64,000 bases of DNA, taken from the NCBI RefSeq assembly GCF_001269985.1, contig NZ_BBZB01000001.1:3224001-3288000 (forward strand), in the 5' to 3' direction. This DNA is from Pseudoalteromonas sp. '520P1 No. 423'. GTDB lineage: Bacteria; Pseudomonadota; Gammaproteobacteria; Enterobacterales; Alteromonadaceae. This document shows positions 28,048-37,787 of this stretch, piece after piece (positions within the stretch are counted from its first letter, which is position 1; every line of letters starts with the position of its first letter). Position numbers and translations under genes: made by a program. A model generated the notes under the pieces. That model saw only the letters and a list, made by a program, of their open reading frames with translations, had not been told where the DNA came from and ran no database searches.

Positions 28048-28247
28048 ACCTTATTAAAGCCTTGTCGTAGATCAAAAAATGTAACAATTCAATCACGCTA
28101 TTTTCATATAATCGTTTCAAAATCACTCACTGTATGATATATATGCACTGTGCTTTATTTTCGGACTATTTAATTCTTTTTTATACAAAAATTGAATTAA
28201 AAACGTCCTAGGATAAGTAATTCCAAGGTAAATAAAAAGGAGTGACC

Positions 28248-28412
28248 ATGGATAGTCTAGATAATGTGACAATTTTAGAAAGTGCACAGCCAAAAACAAA
28301 AACAACTAAGCAAAATAAAAAACTTAAATGGCGTGAAATAGAAGCATATAAGGATAAGCAACTCTTAGAAAAAGAACTGGAAGACTTAGATTGGTCTTTC
28401 GATTTGGATTAA
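28248..28412 (+). CDS. DUF3545 family small protein
   Basis: A 54-residue protein, too short for most gene callers but with an excellent Shine-Dalgarno (AAAAAGGAG, 6 bases before the ATG). The C-terminal half LKWREIEAYKDKQLLEKEL followed by DLDWSFDLD matches the DUF3545 pattern (KWREIEA..D...L.KEL) of Vibrio, Shewanella and Pseudoalteromonas. The N-terminal half is polar with a TKTTKQNKK basic stretch. No function is known to me. It has its own terminator and an upstream gap of about 200 bases, so it is a single-gene unit. Confidence 0.85.
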   Translation: MDSLDNVTILESAQPKTKTTKQNKKLKWREIEAYKDKQLLEKELEDLDWSFDLD

Positions 28413-28434
28413 ACCCCACTTTAAAATAAATTTT

Positions 28435-28464
28435 AAAAGGCTCCTAATAGGAGCCTTTTTTATT
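28435..28464 (+). terminator. Terminator after the DUF3545 gene
   Basis: AAAAGGCTCC, loop TAATA, GGAGCCTTTT and further T residues; 22 bases after the stop at 28412. The A run on the left allows it to serve convergent ung as well. Confidence 0.85.
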
Positions 28465-28477
28465 TTGAAAATGCTAT

Positions 28478-29155
28478 TTAGGAAATCGCATTCGCTGGTA
28501 AATGCCAATTAATTTCAGTCTTGCCTTGTTGTTTTAATAAGTTATTTGTTTGTGAAAAATGCTTACAACCATAAAAACCACGGTATGCAGATAATGGCGA
28601 TGGATGTACACCTTTTAATACATGGTGTTTTGTATCATCAATATTTTTACCTTTTTTATGAGCATGTGACCCCCACAGTAAAAATATAATACCTGACTTT
28701 TCTTGATTAAGTGTTTCAATCACTTTATCAGTAAATTTTTCCCAGCCTAAACTTTTATGAGAATGCGCTTTTCCCTGCTCTACAGTCAATACCGTATTTA
28801 AAAGTAATATGCCCTGCTGTGCCCAAGACTTTAAATAACCATGCTCTGGAATAATAAAACCTTCAATATCAGTGGCTAACTCTTTATACATATTCACTAA
28901 AGAAGGCGGCGTTTTAACACCAGGTAAAACTGAAAAACATAAACCATGTGCTTGCCCTTCTCCGTGATACGGATCTTGACCTAAAATCACAACCTTCACA
29001 TCATCAAACTTAGTTGCATCAAATGCACTAAAAACGTCTTTATCACATGGAAAAACTGCAACACCTTCAGCTCTTCTTTGACTTACATGCTCAAATGTTT
29101 CTTTTAAATAATCTTGTTTTGATTCTGAATCGATTAGTTTTGACCAACTCATCAT
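28478..29155 (-). CDS. ung: Uracil-DNA glycosylase
   Basis: Family 1 uracil-DNA glycosylase of 225 residues that removes uracil from DNA for base-excision repair. The water-activating loop [14 protein letters not shown] is near 63-76, [17 protein letters not shown] near 119-135, and the Leu/His loop [11 protein letters not shown] near 186-196. Length matches E. coli Ung (229). A second Met directly follows the first, so the start may be one codon later. Convergent with the DUF3545 gene. Confidence 0.96.
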   Translation of the reverse strand: MMSWSKLIDSESKQDYLKETFEHVSQRRAEGVAVFPCDKDVFSAFDATKFDDVKVVILGQDPYHGEGQAHGLCFSVLPGVKTPPSLVNMYKELATDIEGFIIPEHGYLKSWAQQGILLLNTVLTVEQGKAHSHKSLGWEKFTDKVIETLNQEKSGIIFLLWGSHAHKKGKNIDDTKHHVLKGVHPSPLSAYRGFYGCKHFSQTNNLLKQQGKTEINWHLPANAIS

Positions 29156-29261
29156 AATATAAATGTGCTCCGCACTTTATTTAAGGCCATTGCATGGCTA
29201 GATAAGGAATAGGCTATTAGTTTATCAGAATGTACTTATCTATCACGTTAGTTTAAGCATA

Positions 29262-29293
29262 AAAAACCACTCAATACAATTAAGTGGTTTTTA
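29262..29293 (-). terminator. Terminator after thrABC
   Basis: AAAAACCACT and AGTGGTTTTT surround a 10-base loop about 45 bases after the thrC stop; on the minus strand the stem ends in a T run. It closes the threonine operon. Confidence 0.7.
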
Positions 29294-29338
29294 TTATGAA
29301 TTTCGTCAAGTAGTAGCTATCAATAAAACTGCGCTTTA

Positions 29339-30637
29339 TTAAGCAAGCTTAACTAATATCGCTTCTCTTAATACACGGTAATCATTAACTAAATCTTCAG
29401 CTAAACAAGGCTGTGCGAGTGCATCTGCTAAAGGTTTTGGCATATCTAACTCTATATTTAGAATATCTTCAACGCTTTCTTTAAACTTAGCAGGATGTGC
29501 TGTTGATAAGAAAATACCAACACCATCATCTGCCATATCACGTTTTAAACCTTCATAAGCGATTGCAGTATGGGGTTCTGCGATATAGCCTTTTTGATGT
29601 ACATCTGTCATTACAACTTGTGTTTGTGCCTCATCAACTGTTTGTGAATAGAAGTTATCATATGAGAACCAGTTATTATCTAACATAGTTTGTACACGTG
29701 GCCAGTTATTTGGGCGACTCACATCCATTGCATTTGATAATGATTCTTTAGTGTCTACTGGTGACCATTCTTTATTTGCAATAAAACGTGGCACGGTATC
29801 ATTTTGGTTTGTTGTTGCAGATAATTTATCTACAGGTAAACCGATAACCGAACCTATCATGGCAGCACACACATTACCAAAGTTACCACTTGGTACAGAA
29901 ATATGTGCTTTAGCACGTTTTTCTTTTGGTAATTGTGAAATTGCTTCAAAGTAATAACAAACTTGAGCAACTAAACGACTGATATTGATTGAGTTTGCAG
30001 AGTTTAAACCTAAACGCTCTTTTACTTCATCATCTAAGAAAGCTTGTTTAACCAGTGACTGACAATCATCAAAACAGCCATCTACAGCGTAACAGTGAAT
30101 ATTTTCACCTAACGTTGTAAATAACTTCTGCTGAGCGAGTGATACTTTCCCTTTAGGGTATAAGATCACAACATCAATGTTCTCTTTTTTATAAAAAGCG
30201 TGAGCAACAGCAGCACCCGTATCACCACTTGTTGCTGTTAGGATAGTTGTTTTGCCTTCTTTATTAAAAGTGGCTAAACACTCGGCCATAAAACGACCAC
30301 CAAAATCTTTAAATGCTAAAGTTGGACCGTGAAAAAGCTCAAGACAATGCATATTATCTTCAACTTCAACTAGCTTCACATCGAAGTTAAAGGCATTTTT
30401 TACCATTTGTGCAACAGTATCTTTAGGTAATTCATCTCCAATTAAGTGAGATAAAATAACACTGCTTCTAGTTACAAAGTCTAAATCTAATAATGCATCA
30501 ATCCCTTGAGGGAAAGAGTTTTCTATTTTCTCTAATTTAATAGGAAAAAATACACCTTGATCACGACCTAAGCCTGTTTTTACAGCTTCAACAAATGAAA
30601 CCTGTTGTGAATTATCTTTTAAATTATGCAGTTTCAT
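29339..30637 (-). CDS. thrC: Threonine synthase
   Basis: PLP enzyme converting O-phosphohomoserine to threonine, 432 residues. The PLP-lysine motif is GPTLAFKDFGGRFMAE near 104-119, the phosphate-binding loop TATSGDTGAAVAHAF near 139-153, and HISVPSGNFGNVCAAMIGS near 245. The N-terminal MKLHNLKDNSQQVSFVEAV is of the short (E. coli-like) type. Its start overlaps the end of thrB by 14 bases, so translation is coupled. Last gene of thrABC. Confidence 0.96.
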   Translation of the reverse strand: MKLHNLKDNSQQVSFVEAVKTGLGRDQGVFFPIKLEKIENSFPQGIDALLDLDFVTRSSVILSHLIGDELPKDTVAQMVKNAFNFDVKLVEVEDNMHCLELFHGPTLAFKDFGGRFMAECLATFNKEGKTTILTATSGDTGAAVAHAFYKKENIDVVILYPKGKVSLAQQKLFTTLGENIHCYAVDGCFDDCQSLVKQAFLDDEVKERLGLNSANSINISRLVAQVCYYFEAISQLPKEKRAKAHISVPSGNFGNVCAAMIGSVIGLPVDKLSATTNQNDTVPRFIANKEWSPVDTKESLSNAMDVSRPNNWPRVQTMLDNNWFSYDNFYSQTVDEAQTQVVMTDVHQKGYIAEPHTAIAYEGLKRDMADDGVGIFLSTAHPAKFKESVEDILNIELDMPKPLADALAQPCLAEDLVNDYRVLREAILVKLA

Positions 30638-31613
30638 CTGCTTCTCCGTTTATTTCATGTGAAGCCAGTTCTCGTGTTCCAGCTTCATCTAACTGACATA
30701 TATGACAAAAACCTTCATCATTAATATAATTTTTTTGTAACCAATCAGCACATGTATTTGCATCTTCGATATTTGTACACACAGCAAATAATGTTGGTCC
30801 TGCTCCTGATATGCTCATCGCCTTTGCACCTAGCTCTGGTAAAGCTTGTTTAGCCTCACTAAAACCTTTGATCAAAGGTGCGCGATGTGGCTCTGCAACT
30901 TCATCTTTCATCAATGTTAACGCTTGGTTATATTGACCAGCTTGCCCATTTGATTGTAATAGCGCAATAAAAGCAGATAAACGCTGGGCAAACTCAACAC
31001 TGTGATGCATATCCAGTTGCTTAGGTAATACTGAACGTGCTTTAGATGTATTTAATGAAAAACCAGGAAAAGCAACAACATAATACCACTCTTTTGGTAC
31101 TGATATTTCAATTGAACGACCAGGAATAAGTTCACCTGTTAGCTGTAGTCCACCTAAATAACATGGGCTAATATTATCGTAATGGCGACCACCGCTCACG
31201 ATGGCTTCAAAGTCAGCCATTAATTCAATTAATTCATCTTGGCTTAGCTGAGTTTTTGCAAATTTATCTAATGCAGCAAAAGTTGCTACAACAGAACACG
31301 CACTTGAACCTAAACCTGAACCTATAGGTAAGTTCTTTTGTAATTCAAGCCTTACAGCTTGCATATCCGCCTTTATATTTTTCTTAAAGTGCAATAAACA
31401 TAAATACGATAAGTTTTCATTAGCTTCACCCGGTAACTTATCTGCATAATCACCTGTACATACAAACTCATTCTGCTCTGATGCAGTTACTTTTACAACA
31501 TCGCCTAGTAACTCGCCTGTAATAGGTTTTAATGCCGCACCTAAAGAATCAAAGCCAACTCCAAAGTTACCAATTGAAGCTGGGGCATACACATGTAAAT
31601 TATTTTCTAACAT
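30624..31613 (-). CDS. thrB: Homoserine kinase
   Basis: GHMP kinase of 329 residues that phosphorylates homoserine. The N-terminal YAPASIGNFGVGFDSLGAAL, the ATP loop LPIGSGLGSSACSVVA near 92-107 and the C-terminal SISGAGPTLFAVC near 262 are the three GHMP motifs. The C-terminal 15 residues are rich in Glu/Ala and overlap the thrC start. GGAG lies 6 bases before the ATG. It follows thrA by 9 bases in thrABC. Confidence 0.96.
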   Translation of the reverse strand: MLENNLHVYAPASIGNFGVGFDSLGAALKPITGELLGDVVKVTASEQNEFVCTGDYADKLPGEANENLSYLCLLHFKKNIKADMQAVRLELQKNLPIGSGLGSSACSVVATFAALDKFAKTQLSQDELIELMADFEAIVSGGRHYDNISPCYLGGLQLTGELIPGRSIEISVPKEWYYVVAFPGFSLNTSKARSVLPKQLDMHHSVEFAQRLSAFIALLQSNGQAGQYNQALTLMKDEVAEPHRAPLIKGFSEAKQALPELGAKAMSISGAGPTLFAVCTNIEDANTCADWLQKNYINDEGFCHICQLDEAGTRELASHEINGEADETA

Positions 31614-31622
31614 GATGAACTC

Positions 31623-34040
31623 CTAACGTGATAGCGTTTTTAATATATCAGCAAATACACCTGCTGCAGTTACTTCAGCACCTGCACCATAACCACGGAT
31701 AACAAATGGTTTTGGTTGGTAGTATTGGCTTAAAATTGCTAATGCATTTTCGCCATCACGGATATCGTTTAGTGCATGTTCAGCTGTTACAGCTTCAATG
31801 CCGACTTTACAGTGACCATCTTTAATTGTACCAACATAGCGTAAAACTTTACCTTCAGATGCCGCAGCTTTAACTTTATCGTTAAATTGCCCATCTAGTT
31901 TTGGCAACTCTGTCATAAACTCTTCTACAGAGCACTCTTCACAAAAACCTGCAGGTAGAACTGATTCTACTTCAATATCAGATAACTCAAGCTCTAACCC
32001 TGATTCACGAGCTACAATTAATAGCTTACGTGCCACATCAGTACCCGATAAATCATCTCGTGGATCAGGTTCAGTAAAGCCACTGTCTTTTGCTTTTTGA
32101 GTTGCTTGTGAAAGTGTTAAACCATCTTCCAACAAACCAAACATGTAAGATAATGAACCCGAAAGTATGCCGCTAAAGCTAATTAATTCATCACCTGCGC
32201 CAAACAATAATTGTAAGTTATCTAATACAGGCAGACCTGCACCAACGTTTGTTTCATACAAGAATTTACGATTATTCTTCAAACTTGATGCTGTTAACTC
32301 GTGGTAATAAGCTTGAGAACTTGTATTTGCTTTTTTATTAGCAGCAACCACATGGAAGCCAGCCTCAAAGTAAGATAAATATTGTTCTGCTAATACTGAT
32401 GAAGAGCTACAATCTACAATTACAGGGTTGATCAAATGATTTTGCTTAACAAACTTTTCTAATGTTGCGATATCAAAAGACTGTTCAGAGTCAGCCAACT
32501 GCCCTTGCCAATTAGTAAAGCTAACACCTTCTTTATCTAGTAGTAACTTTCTAGAGTTTGCTACGCCATAAAGGTTAAGTTTAATATTTCTCTTTTCTAA
32601 CCAAGCTTGTTGTTTTTCTAATTGCTTAACTAGCTCTGCACCTACTAAACCACAACCTAATAGAAATACGTCAATTGAAGGTATATGAGTGAAAAAGTTT
32701 TCGTGACATACTTTAACTGCGTCATTGCATAATTCGCCATCAATCACAGCTGAAATGGCACTTTCTGTAGAGTCTTGTGCAATCGCTACGATATTTACTT
32801 GTGCTTGAGAAAGTGAGCCAAAGAATTTAGCAGCCAAACCTTTATGGGCTTTCATGTTGTCACCAACAAGCGTCACAATTGCTAAATCTTTTCTGACTTG
32901 AATAGGTTCAATTAATGAGGCTTTTGATTCTAGTTCTAATGCTTGTTCTAATGCATTTAAAGCCAACTGTAAATCTTCTTCATGAACACAGAAACTAATA
33001 CTGAATTCGCAAGATGATTGTGTGATAAGTACAATTGATACATCATCTTTTGCTAAGGCATCAAATACACGCGATGCCATGCCTACTTTGCCTTTCATAC
33101 CAGGGCCTGAAACAGTTAGCATCGCTAAATCTTCTAAGCTTGATAATGCTTTAACCGTTTTATCATCACCTGCCACATCACTGATCAAAGAGCCTGATGA
33201 ATCTGGATTATGGGTATTTTTAATTTCACAAGGAACAGACGCTTTAGCGCATGGAAGAATCGTTTTCGGGTGAAGTACTTTGGCACCAAAATAAGATAAT
33301 TCCATTGCTTCTTTATATGAAAGGTTATCTATTTTTACTGCTTTAGTAATAAATCTTGGATCAGCACTGTAAACACCATCCACATCTGTCCATATTTGAC
33401 AAACTTCAGCCTCTACACTTGCTGCAGCAATTGCTGCTGAATAATCTGAACCATTACGGCCAAGTGTTGTTAGTTCGCCTTTATCATTGCTAGCTGTAAA
33501 CCCAGGCATGATATATACCTTGCTTGGTGCTTGAGACATTTGCTGTTTAAAGCCACCTTTAGATGCTGACACACTTGCTACAGCATCTAAATAACCACCT
33601 TGAGATGAGATACACTGTGTTGCATCTAAATAAGTTGGTTTAAACTCAACTAATAAAGCTTGCATTAAGGCAACGCTAATACGCTCACCAAAGCTTATTA
33701 CATAGGCTTTTACAGCATCAGGGCATAAACCTAATAACGCAACACCTGATAATTTTTGCTGTAATTGTGAGAAATCAGGCCAATTTAATATTTCAAAACC
33801 AGCTTGTTCTACTTGGTGTTTTAGTCCATGACTTCGCTCAACAAGTGCAGCCCATTGCTCTTCAAATAATTTACTGTTTTGAGCAAGTTCAGCTAACTCT
33901 ACTAAACTATCTGTCATACCACCTGGCGCAGATAATACCAATAACGTCTCTGATTTAAGCTGTGATTTAACCAAACTTGCCACTTTGGTTAAACATTCAT
34001 AATTGGCTAGAGATGACCCACCAAATTTTAATACTCTCAT
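31623..34040 (-). CDS. thrA: Bifunctional aspartokinase / homoserine dehydrogenase I
   Basis: First structural gene of the threonine operon, 805 residues from the ATG at 34040, chosen because GGGGA lies 5 bases upstream and the protein then begins MRVLKFGGSSLANYE, the aspartokinase substrate motif. The open frame runs 8 codons further. The kinase domain shows TLGRNGSDYSAAIAAA near 200, then two ACT regions (LTVSGPGMKGKVGMASRVF and IVTLVGDNMKAHKGLAAKFF). The dehydrogenase half has VFLLGCGLVGAELVKQL near 460, VVAANKKAN, and the GILSGSLSYMFGLLEDG catalytic stretch with SGTDVARKLLI. Expression is expected to follow the leader/attenuator upstream, and activity threonine feedback via the ACT domains. 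Confidence 0.97.
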   Translation of the reverse strand: MRVLKFGGSSLANYECLTKVASLVKSQLKSETLLVLSAPGGMTDSLVELAELAQNSKLFEEQWAALVERSHGLKHQVEQAGFEILNWPDFSQLQQKLSGVALLGLCPDAVKAYVISFGERISVALMQALLVEFKPTYLDATQCISSQGGYLDAVASVSASKGGFKQQMSQAPSKVYIMPGFTASNDKGELTTLGRNGSDYSAAIAAASVEAEVCQIWTDVDGVYSADPRFITKAVKIDNLSYKEAMELSYFGAKVLHPKTILPCAKASVPCEIKNTHNPDSSGSLISDVAGDDKTVKALSSLEDLAMLTVSGPGMKGKVGMASRVFDALAKDDVSIVLITQSSCEFSISFCVHEEDLQLALNALEQALELESKASLIEPIQVRKDLAIVTLVGDNMKAHKGLAAKFFGSLSQAQVNIVAIAQDSTESAISAVIDGELCNDAVKVCHENFFTHIPSIDVFLLGCGLVGAELVKQLEKQQAWLEKRNIKLNLYGVANSRKLLLDKEGVSFTNWQGQLADSEQSFDIATLEKFVKQNHLINPVIVDCSSSSVLAEQYLSYFEAGFHVVAANKKANTSSQAYYHELTASSLKNNRKFLYETNVGAGLPVLDNLQLLFGAGDELISFSGILSGSLSYMFGLLEDGLTLSQATQKAKDSGFTEPDPRDDLSGTDVARKLLIVARESGLELELSDIEVESVLPAGFCEECSVEEFMTELPKLDGQFNDKVKAAASEGKVLRYVGTIKDGHCKVGIEAVTAEHALNDIRDGENALAILSQYYQPKPFVIRGYGAGAEVTAAGVFADILKTLSR

Positions 34041-34088
34041 TTTTCCCCATTCCCGTTCTATCAAATCAAAAATTTAAAGGCTAAAAAC

Positions 34089-34128
34089 AAAAAAGGCCTG
34101 AGCTCTTGGGAGAGCACAGGCCTTTTTT
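34089..34128 (-). terminator. thr operon attenuator
   Basis: Between the leader peptide and thrA. On the minus strand AAAAAAGGCCTG, one mismatch, GCTCT, loop CCCA, AGAGC, one mismatch, CAGGCCTTTTTT. A strong intrinsic terminator that starts 22 bases after the leader stop codon and ends about 50 bases before thrA: the classical attenuator position. Confidence 0.9.
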
Positions 34129-34150
34129 CTATGTGTACCGACCTATGCCA

Positions 34151-34213
34151 CTATCCTGAAAGGATGTTGGTTGTAATAATAATTGAGGTCAATACAAAAT
34201 TTATAGCGTTCAT
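34151..34213 (-). CDS. thrL: thr operon leader peptide
   Basis: A 20-residue peptide, MNAINFVLTSIIITTNILSG. Of its residues 8-17, seven are Thr or Ile (T, I, I, I, T, T, I), the regulatory amino acids of thr leaders in enteric bacteria. The stop is followed at once by the attenuator hairpin and then by thrA, so ribosome stalling at Ile/Thr codons should decide read-through. A weak purine-rich AGGCAG lies 9-14 bases before the ATG. It is far too short for ordinary gene calling; identification rests on codon content and position. Confidence 0.85.
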   Translation of the reverse strand: MNAINFVLTSIIITTNILSG

Positions 34214-34292
34214 ACGTCTAGACTGCCTGAACTTAGGTTGTTATGTCAATGTAAAAATGAGAATAATTTATCTATTTTAGATATAAGGAAGC

Positions 34293-34658
34293 TTAATGGA
34301 TACCAAATTTATGCAAAGTTGAAATTAACTCTTCTTTATTAACTGGTTTTTCAATGAAATTTAAAGCACCGAGCGCTTTTACTCTGTGTTTCATTTCAGG
34401 CTGAATGTCTGCGGAAATCACGACTGTAAAACATTCTATTTTTTCAGCTTTAATCATTTCAAGCACGCAGACACCGTCAATAATAGGCATAGTCAAGTCT
34501 AAGCATAACAAACCAATTTCTTGATTACGTAAAATGTCCAAAGCTTCTTGTCCATTACTTGCTTGCATAAAGTTGAAAATATAATTGTCTTTGAGAATAC
34601 GGATCACCTGCTTTCGGGCGACCATAGAATCATCACATACTAGAACTGGAAATATCAT
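34293..34658 (-). CDS. CheY-like single-domain response regulator
   Basis: A stand-alone receiver of 121 residues with all switch residues: acidic pair D9-D10 (VCDDSM), phosphoacceptor D54 (LCLDLTMP), Ser in VVISADIQ near 82, and K104 in IEKPVNK. No output domain, so it acts by protein contact or as a phosphate relay. It is divergent from the histidine kinase at 34866, about 207 bases away, which is its most likely partner by position. Just 80 bases after its stop is the thr leader peptide on the same strand, so read-through into thr is possible. Confidence 0.88.
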   Translation of the reverse strand: MIFPVLVCDDSMVARKQVIRILKDNYIFNFMQASNGQEALDILRNQEIGLLCLDLTMPIIDGVCVLEMIKAEKIECFTVVISADIQPEMKHRVKALGALNFIEKPVNKEELISTLHKFGIH

Positions 34659-34865
34659 GTTATTATTAAATCTACCATAAAAATAGCACTATTAAAGCTA
34701 AATAAAGAACCCTAATAGTCTCATACATGTTTCATTGATTGAACTAGATATTTCATGGTTTTGATATAAACTATAAAAATATTTGATAAAGCAGCAATTT
34801 TTATTTATTTTTGCTATGTTTAAATAGCGCTTTGTAAAACTAAATAAAGGAATTTCAGTTAATTC

Positions 34866-36629
34866 ATGTTACAAAAAAGCCTTTCAAAAAAACTATTAAC
34901 AAACGTATTGTCAGTATATTTTCTACTGACATTCATAGTAACATGTGGCCAAGTTTTTGCTGAATATTATAATGCAAAGGACTTTATCCGCGATGAATTA
35001 ACAACCCTGCAAAAAACATTTTCTGGCAGTTTAACCCGTGCTATTTGGGAGTTAAATACACAACAGACAGTGACAATCGCAGAAGGCTTATTAGCAATAC
35101 CTTCTATTGAAGGCATAATCGTCAGAGATGATAGCGGTGAAGTGATATCTCAGTTAGGACGTACTTTAGATATTGTAGAGCTATACAGTGAGCAATTGGT
35201 TCAACATTCATCACTTATTGAAGATGCGCCATCTGGCCTATTTGGTTACACCTTTCCACTTATTTTTGAGTTTTCTGGTCGTGCAACACAAGTCGGCGAT
35301 GTGACTTTATTCTCAAGTCGAGAAGTTGTTTTAAGCCGTATCATGATATCAATATACTTTTTGATTGGAAATGCTTTTATAAAAACCACCTTTCTTATTA
35401 TTTTATTTTTATTAGCCTTTAGACGTTTATTAACTGAGCCTTTAACAGATTTAACACAACAAATTGAAGACTTAGAATTAGATGATTTAGAAGGCCGAAA
35501 GCTTGAGATTCATACCAGAGAGCATAACGAACTTAAAATAATGGAACTGTCATTTAACAATATGATAGATAAAATTACAGACTATAAAGCTCAGTTAGAA
35601 TCCACTCAAAAAAAATTATTAGAAAGTAATGAAAAATTAGATCAACAAAACTTGGTATTAGAGCAAGAGGTGGCCAGAAAAACCTCCACATTAAGTCAAG
35701 CTATGATGGACTTACAGCAACAAAAATATGAATTAGAAAAACAAAAAATCACATTAACCGAAGAAATAGAGTTACGTAAAGATACAGAGCAAGAATTAAG
35801 GGCTAACCATACTGAATTACAACGTTATATTGATGAATTAAACCAAGCCCAAGAAAGATTGGTAAGCTCTGAAAAAATGGCTGCATTAGGCGGCTTAGTT
35901 GCTGGTATTACTCATGATATAAACACACCAGTTGGTATAGGTGTGACTGCGACCTCTTTTTTACATGAACGTTTAATTCAAATAGAAACAGCATATAAAG
36001 ACAAAACTCTCTCACCTAAAGCCCTTGAAAATTTTATTAATGATGCAATGCAAAGTACCGGGCTACTGACAACAAACTTACAGCGTGCTTCTGAACTTGT
36101 TGCTAGTTTTAAACAAATCGCTGTAGATCAAGCTAGTGAAGCCGTAAGAACGATAAATATCAAAGACTATTTAAAAGAAATTATACGTTCATTGCATCCA
36201 AAACTTAAAACAACGCAACATAAAATAAATCTCGATTGTTCTGAGGATTTAATTTTAAACTTGCCTGCAGGTGCGATAAGCCAAATATTTACAAATCTAA
36301 TAATGAATTCAATTATTCATGGATTAGAAGGTGTCACTTTAGGTGAAATTAATATAACCATTACCGAAGATAATGACTTAGTGAACATTAAATTTAAAGA
36401 CAATGGAAAAGGTGTTGAATCATCTCAACTCTCTAAACTATTCGACCCATTCTTTACAACTAAGCGAGATCAAGGTGGTAGCGGCTTAGGTACGCATATT
36501 GTTTTTAACTTAGTAAAACAAACCCTATCAGGTGATATTGAGGTAAGTTCTAACTTAGGTGAAGGTTTAACTTATGATATTTCATTTCCAAAAAACATGC
36601 CTACTCCTATGAGTATTTTCACTGAGTAA
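34866..36629 (+). CDS. Membrane sensor histidine kinase with long coiled coil
   Basis: Kinase of 587 residues. Transmembrane helices near 10-33 and 163-187 enclose a periplasmic domain of about 130 residues with FIRDELTTLQKTFSGSLTRA and IEGIIVRDDSGEVI, resembling cache-like sensors. HAMP follows (about 188-240), then a coiled coil rich in Gln/Glu/Lys (about 240-330). The H-box is LVAGITHDINTPVGIG with the phosphorylated His near 349. The ATPase domain has IFTNLIMNSIIHGL, KDNGKGVE, FFTTKRDQGGSGLGTHIV. The THDINTP form with an inserted helix resembles the family of kinases that begin SEKMAALGGLVAGI. No receiver is attached; the CheY-like gene next door is a likely partner. Confidence 0.9.
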   Translation: MLQKSLSKKLLTNVLSVYFLLTFIVTCGQVFAEYYNAKDFIRDELTTLQKTFSGSLTRAIWELNTQQTVTIAEGLLAIPSIEGIIVRDDSGEVISQLGRTLDIVELYSEQLVQHSSLIEDAPSGLFGYTFPLIFEFSGRATQVGDVTLFSSREVVLSRIMISIYFLIGNAFIKTTFLIILFLLAFRRLLTEPLTDLTQQIEDLELDDLEGRKLEIHTREHNELKIMELSFNNMIDKITDYKAQLESTQKKLLESNEKLDQQNLVLEQEVARKTSTLSQAMMDLQQQKYELEKQKITLTEEIELRKDTEQELRANHTELQRYIDELNQAQERLVSSEKMAALGGLVAGITHDINTPVGIGVTATSFLHERLIQIETAYKDKTLSPKALENFINDAMQSTGLLTTNLQRASELVASFKQIAVDQASEAVRTINIKDYLKEIIRSLHPKLKTTQHKINLDCSEDLILNLPAGAISQIFTNLIMNSIIHGLEGVTLGEINITITEDNDLVNIKFKDNGKGVESSQLSKLFDPFFTTKRDQGGSGLGTHIVFNLVKQTLSGDIEVSSNLGEGLTYDISFPKNMPTPMSIFTE

Positions 36630-36650
36630 TGTGAACAATTTAATCATCAA

Positions 36651-36677
36651 GGCTTAAATCTATCCATGATTTAAGCC
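36651..36677 (+). terminator. Hairpin after the histidine kinase, possible terminator
   Basis: GGCTTAAATC at 36651-36660 and its exact complement at 36668-36677 with a 7-base loop, 21 bases after the kinase stop. It is followed by CGTTAATAATT, not a clean U tract, so it is a weak call. Confidence 0.45.
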
Positions 36678-36867
36678 CGTTAATAATTAACTTTGTTTAA
36701 TTAGTTTATTTTTCAAACTAATTCCTGCTTCATCAATTTATTCTCTTTCTTTGTCTTAAATAAACTTGTTATTATGGCAAATATCCAAGCCACAGAATGT
36801 GAATTCAGCTTAATATAGTTAAGTGGCTTAACTTATCCAATTGGTATTAAATATTAGGAATATATAT

Positions 36868-37776
36868 ATGTGGTTTAGTAACCTGATTTGTTACAAATTT
36901 AAGCAAGACATTTCATACCAACAAGAAGAATTCGAAAAAGCATTAGAGCAAGATATTTTTCGCCCATGTGGCAGCCAAGATTTAAGTACTTTTGGTTGGA
37001 CTAAAGCACTTGGTAAGCATGGTAAAATGCTGTCTCACTTCTCACAAAAATCTATCTTAGTATGTGCAAAGCGTGAAGAAAAAGTGCTACCAGCAGCGGT
37101 TGTAAATGAGCTAGTTGCAGAAAAAGTAGAGCAAATAGAAGCTGAAGAAAACCGTCCTGTTAAGAAAAAAGAAAAAGACGAAATTAAAGAAAACTTATTA
37201 CATAGTTTACTACCTCAAGCATTTAAAAAGTCTAGCCTACAATTTGCATTTATTGACTTAGAAAAAGGCTGGTTAGTTGTAAACTCAGGTAGTTTTAATA
37301 AAGCTGAAGAATTACTTGCGTTATTACGTAAATCTATAGGTAGTCTTCCTGTTGTTCCTGCATTTGTGAATTTCGATTTAGGTTTATTTTTAACTGATTG
37401 GTTAAGCAAAATGGCACCACCAGCAGGCTTTGAAATTGGCTTAGACGCAGATTTACAAGAACCTGATGAAAATGGTGCTCAAGTTAAATTAAAACAGCAT
37501 GACTTATCATCTGATGAAGTTCAAAATCACCTTGAGAATGGCAAGCAAGTAACTAAACTCGCTTTAGATTGGAATGAACGCATCAAATTTATGTTAGTTG
37601 AAGACGGCAGCATTAAACGTATTAGTTACTCTGAAGTATTAAAAGACGAAAATGCCGATATTCCAAAAGAGGATATGCTGGTAAAACTTGACGCTGACTT
37701 TATGCTAGCAAGTGAAGAATTAAAGTTAATGCTTGAAGATCTATTATCTAGTTTAGGCGACGCTGAAGAAGAATAG
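36868..37776 (+). CDS. rdgC: Recombination-associated protein RdgC
   Basis: Ring-shaped, DNA-binding modulator of RecA, 302 residues from the ATG at 36868; this gives the standard N-terminus MWFSNLICYKF and matches the E. coli length of 303. The open frame upstream lacks a start with a ribosome site. Family landmarks: FRPCGSQDLSTFGWTKALG near 31-49, LLPQAFKKSSLQFAFIDLEKG, and DADFMLASEELKLMLEDLL at the end. TAGGAA lies 9 bases before the ATG. A terminator follows the stop. Confidence 0.94.
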   Translation: MWFSNLICYKFKQDISYQQEEFEKALEQDIFRPCGSQDLSTFGWTKALGKHGKMLSHFSQKSILVCAKREEKVLPAAVVNELVAEKVEQIEAEENRPVKKKEKDEIKENLLHSLLPQAFKKSSLQFAFIDLEKGWLVVNSGSFNKAEELLALLRKSIGSLPVVPAFVNFDLGLFLTDWLSKMAPPAGFEIGLDADLQEPDENGAQVKLKQHDLSSDEVQNHLENGKQVTKLALDWNERIKFMLVEDGSIKRISYSEVLKDENADIPKEDMLVKLDADFMLASEELKLMLEDLLSSLGDAEEE

Positions 37777-37787
37777 ATATAAAACAA

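Noticed and set aside
34221..34249. TTGACA with -10 box as the thr promoter
   Set aside because: TTGACA is present at 34244-34249 (minus strand) but no -10 hexamer at 16-18 bp; the promoter position stays open.
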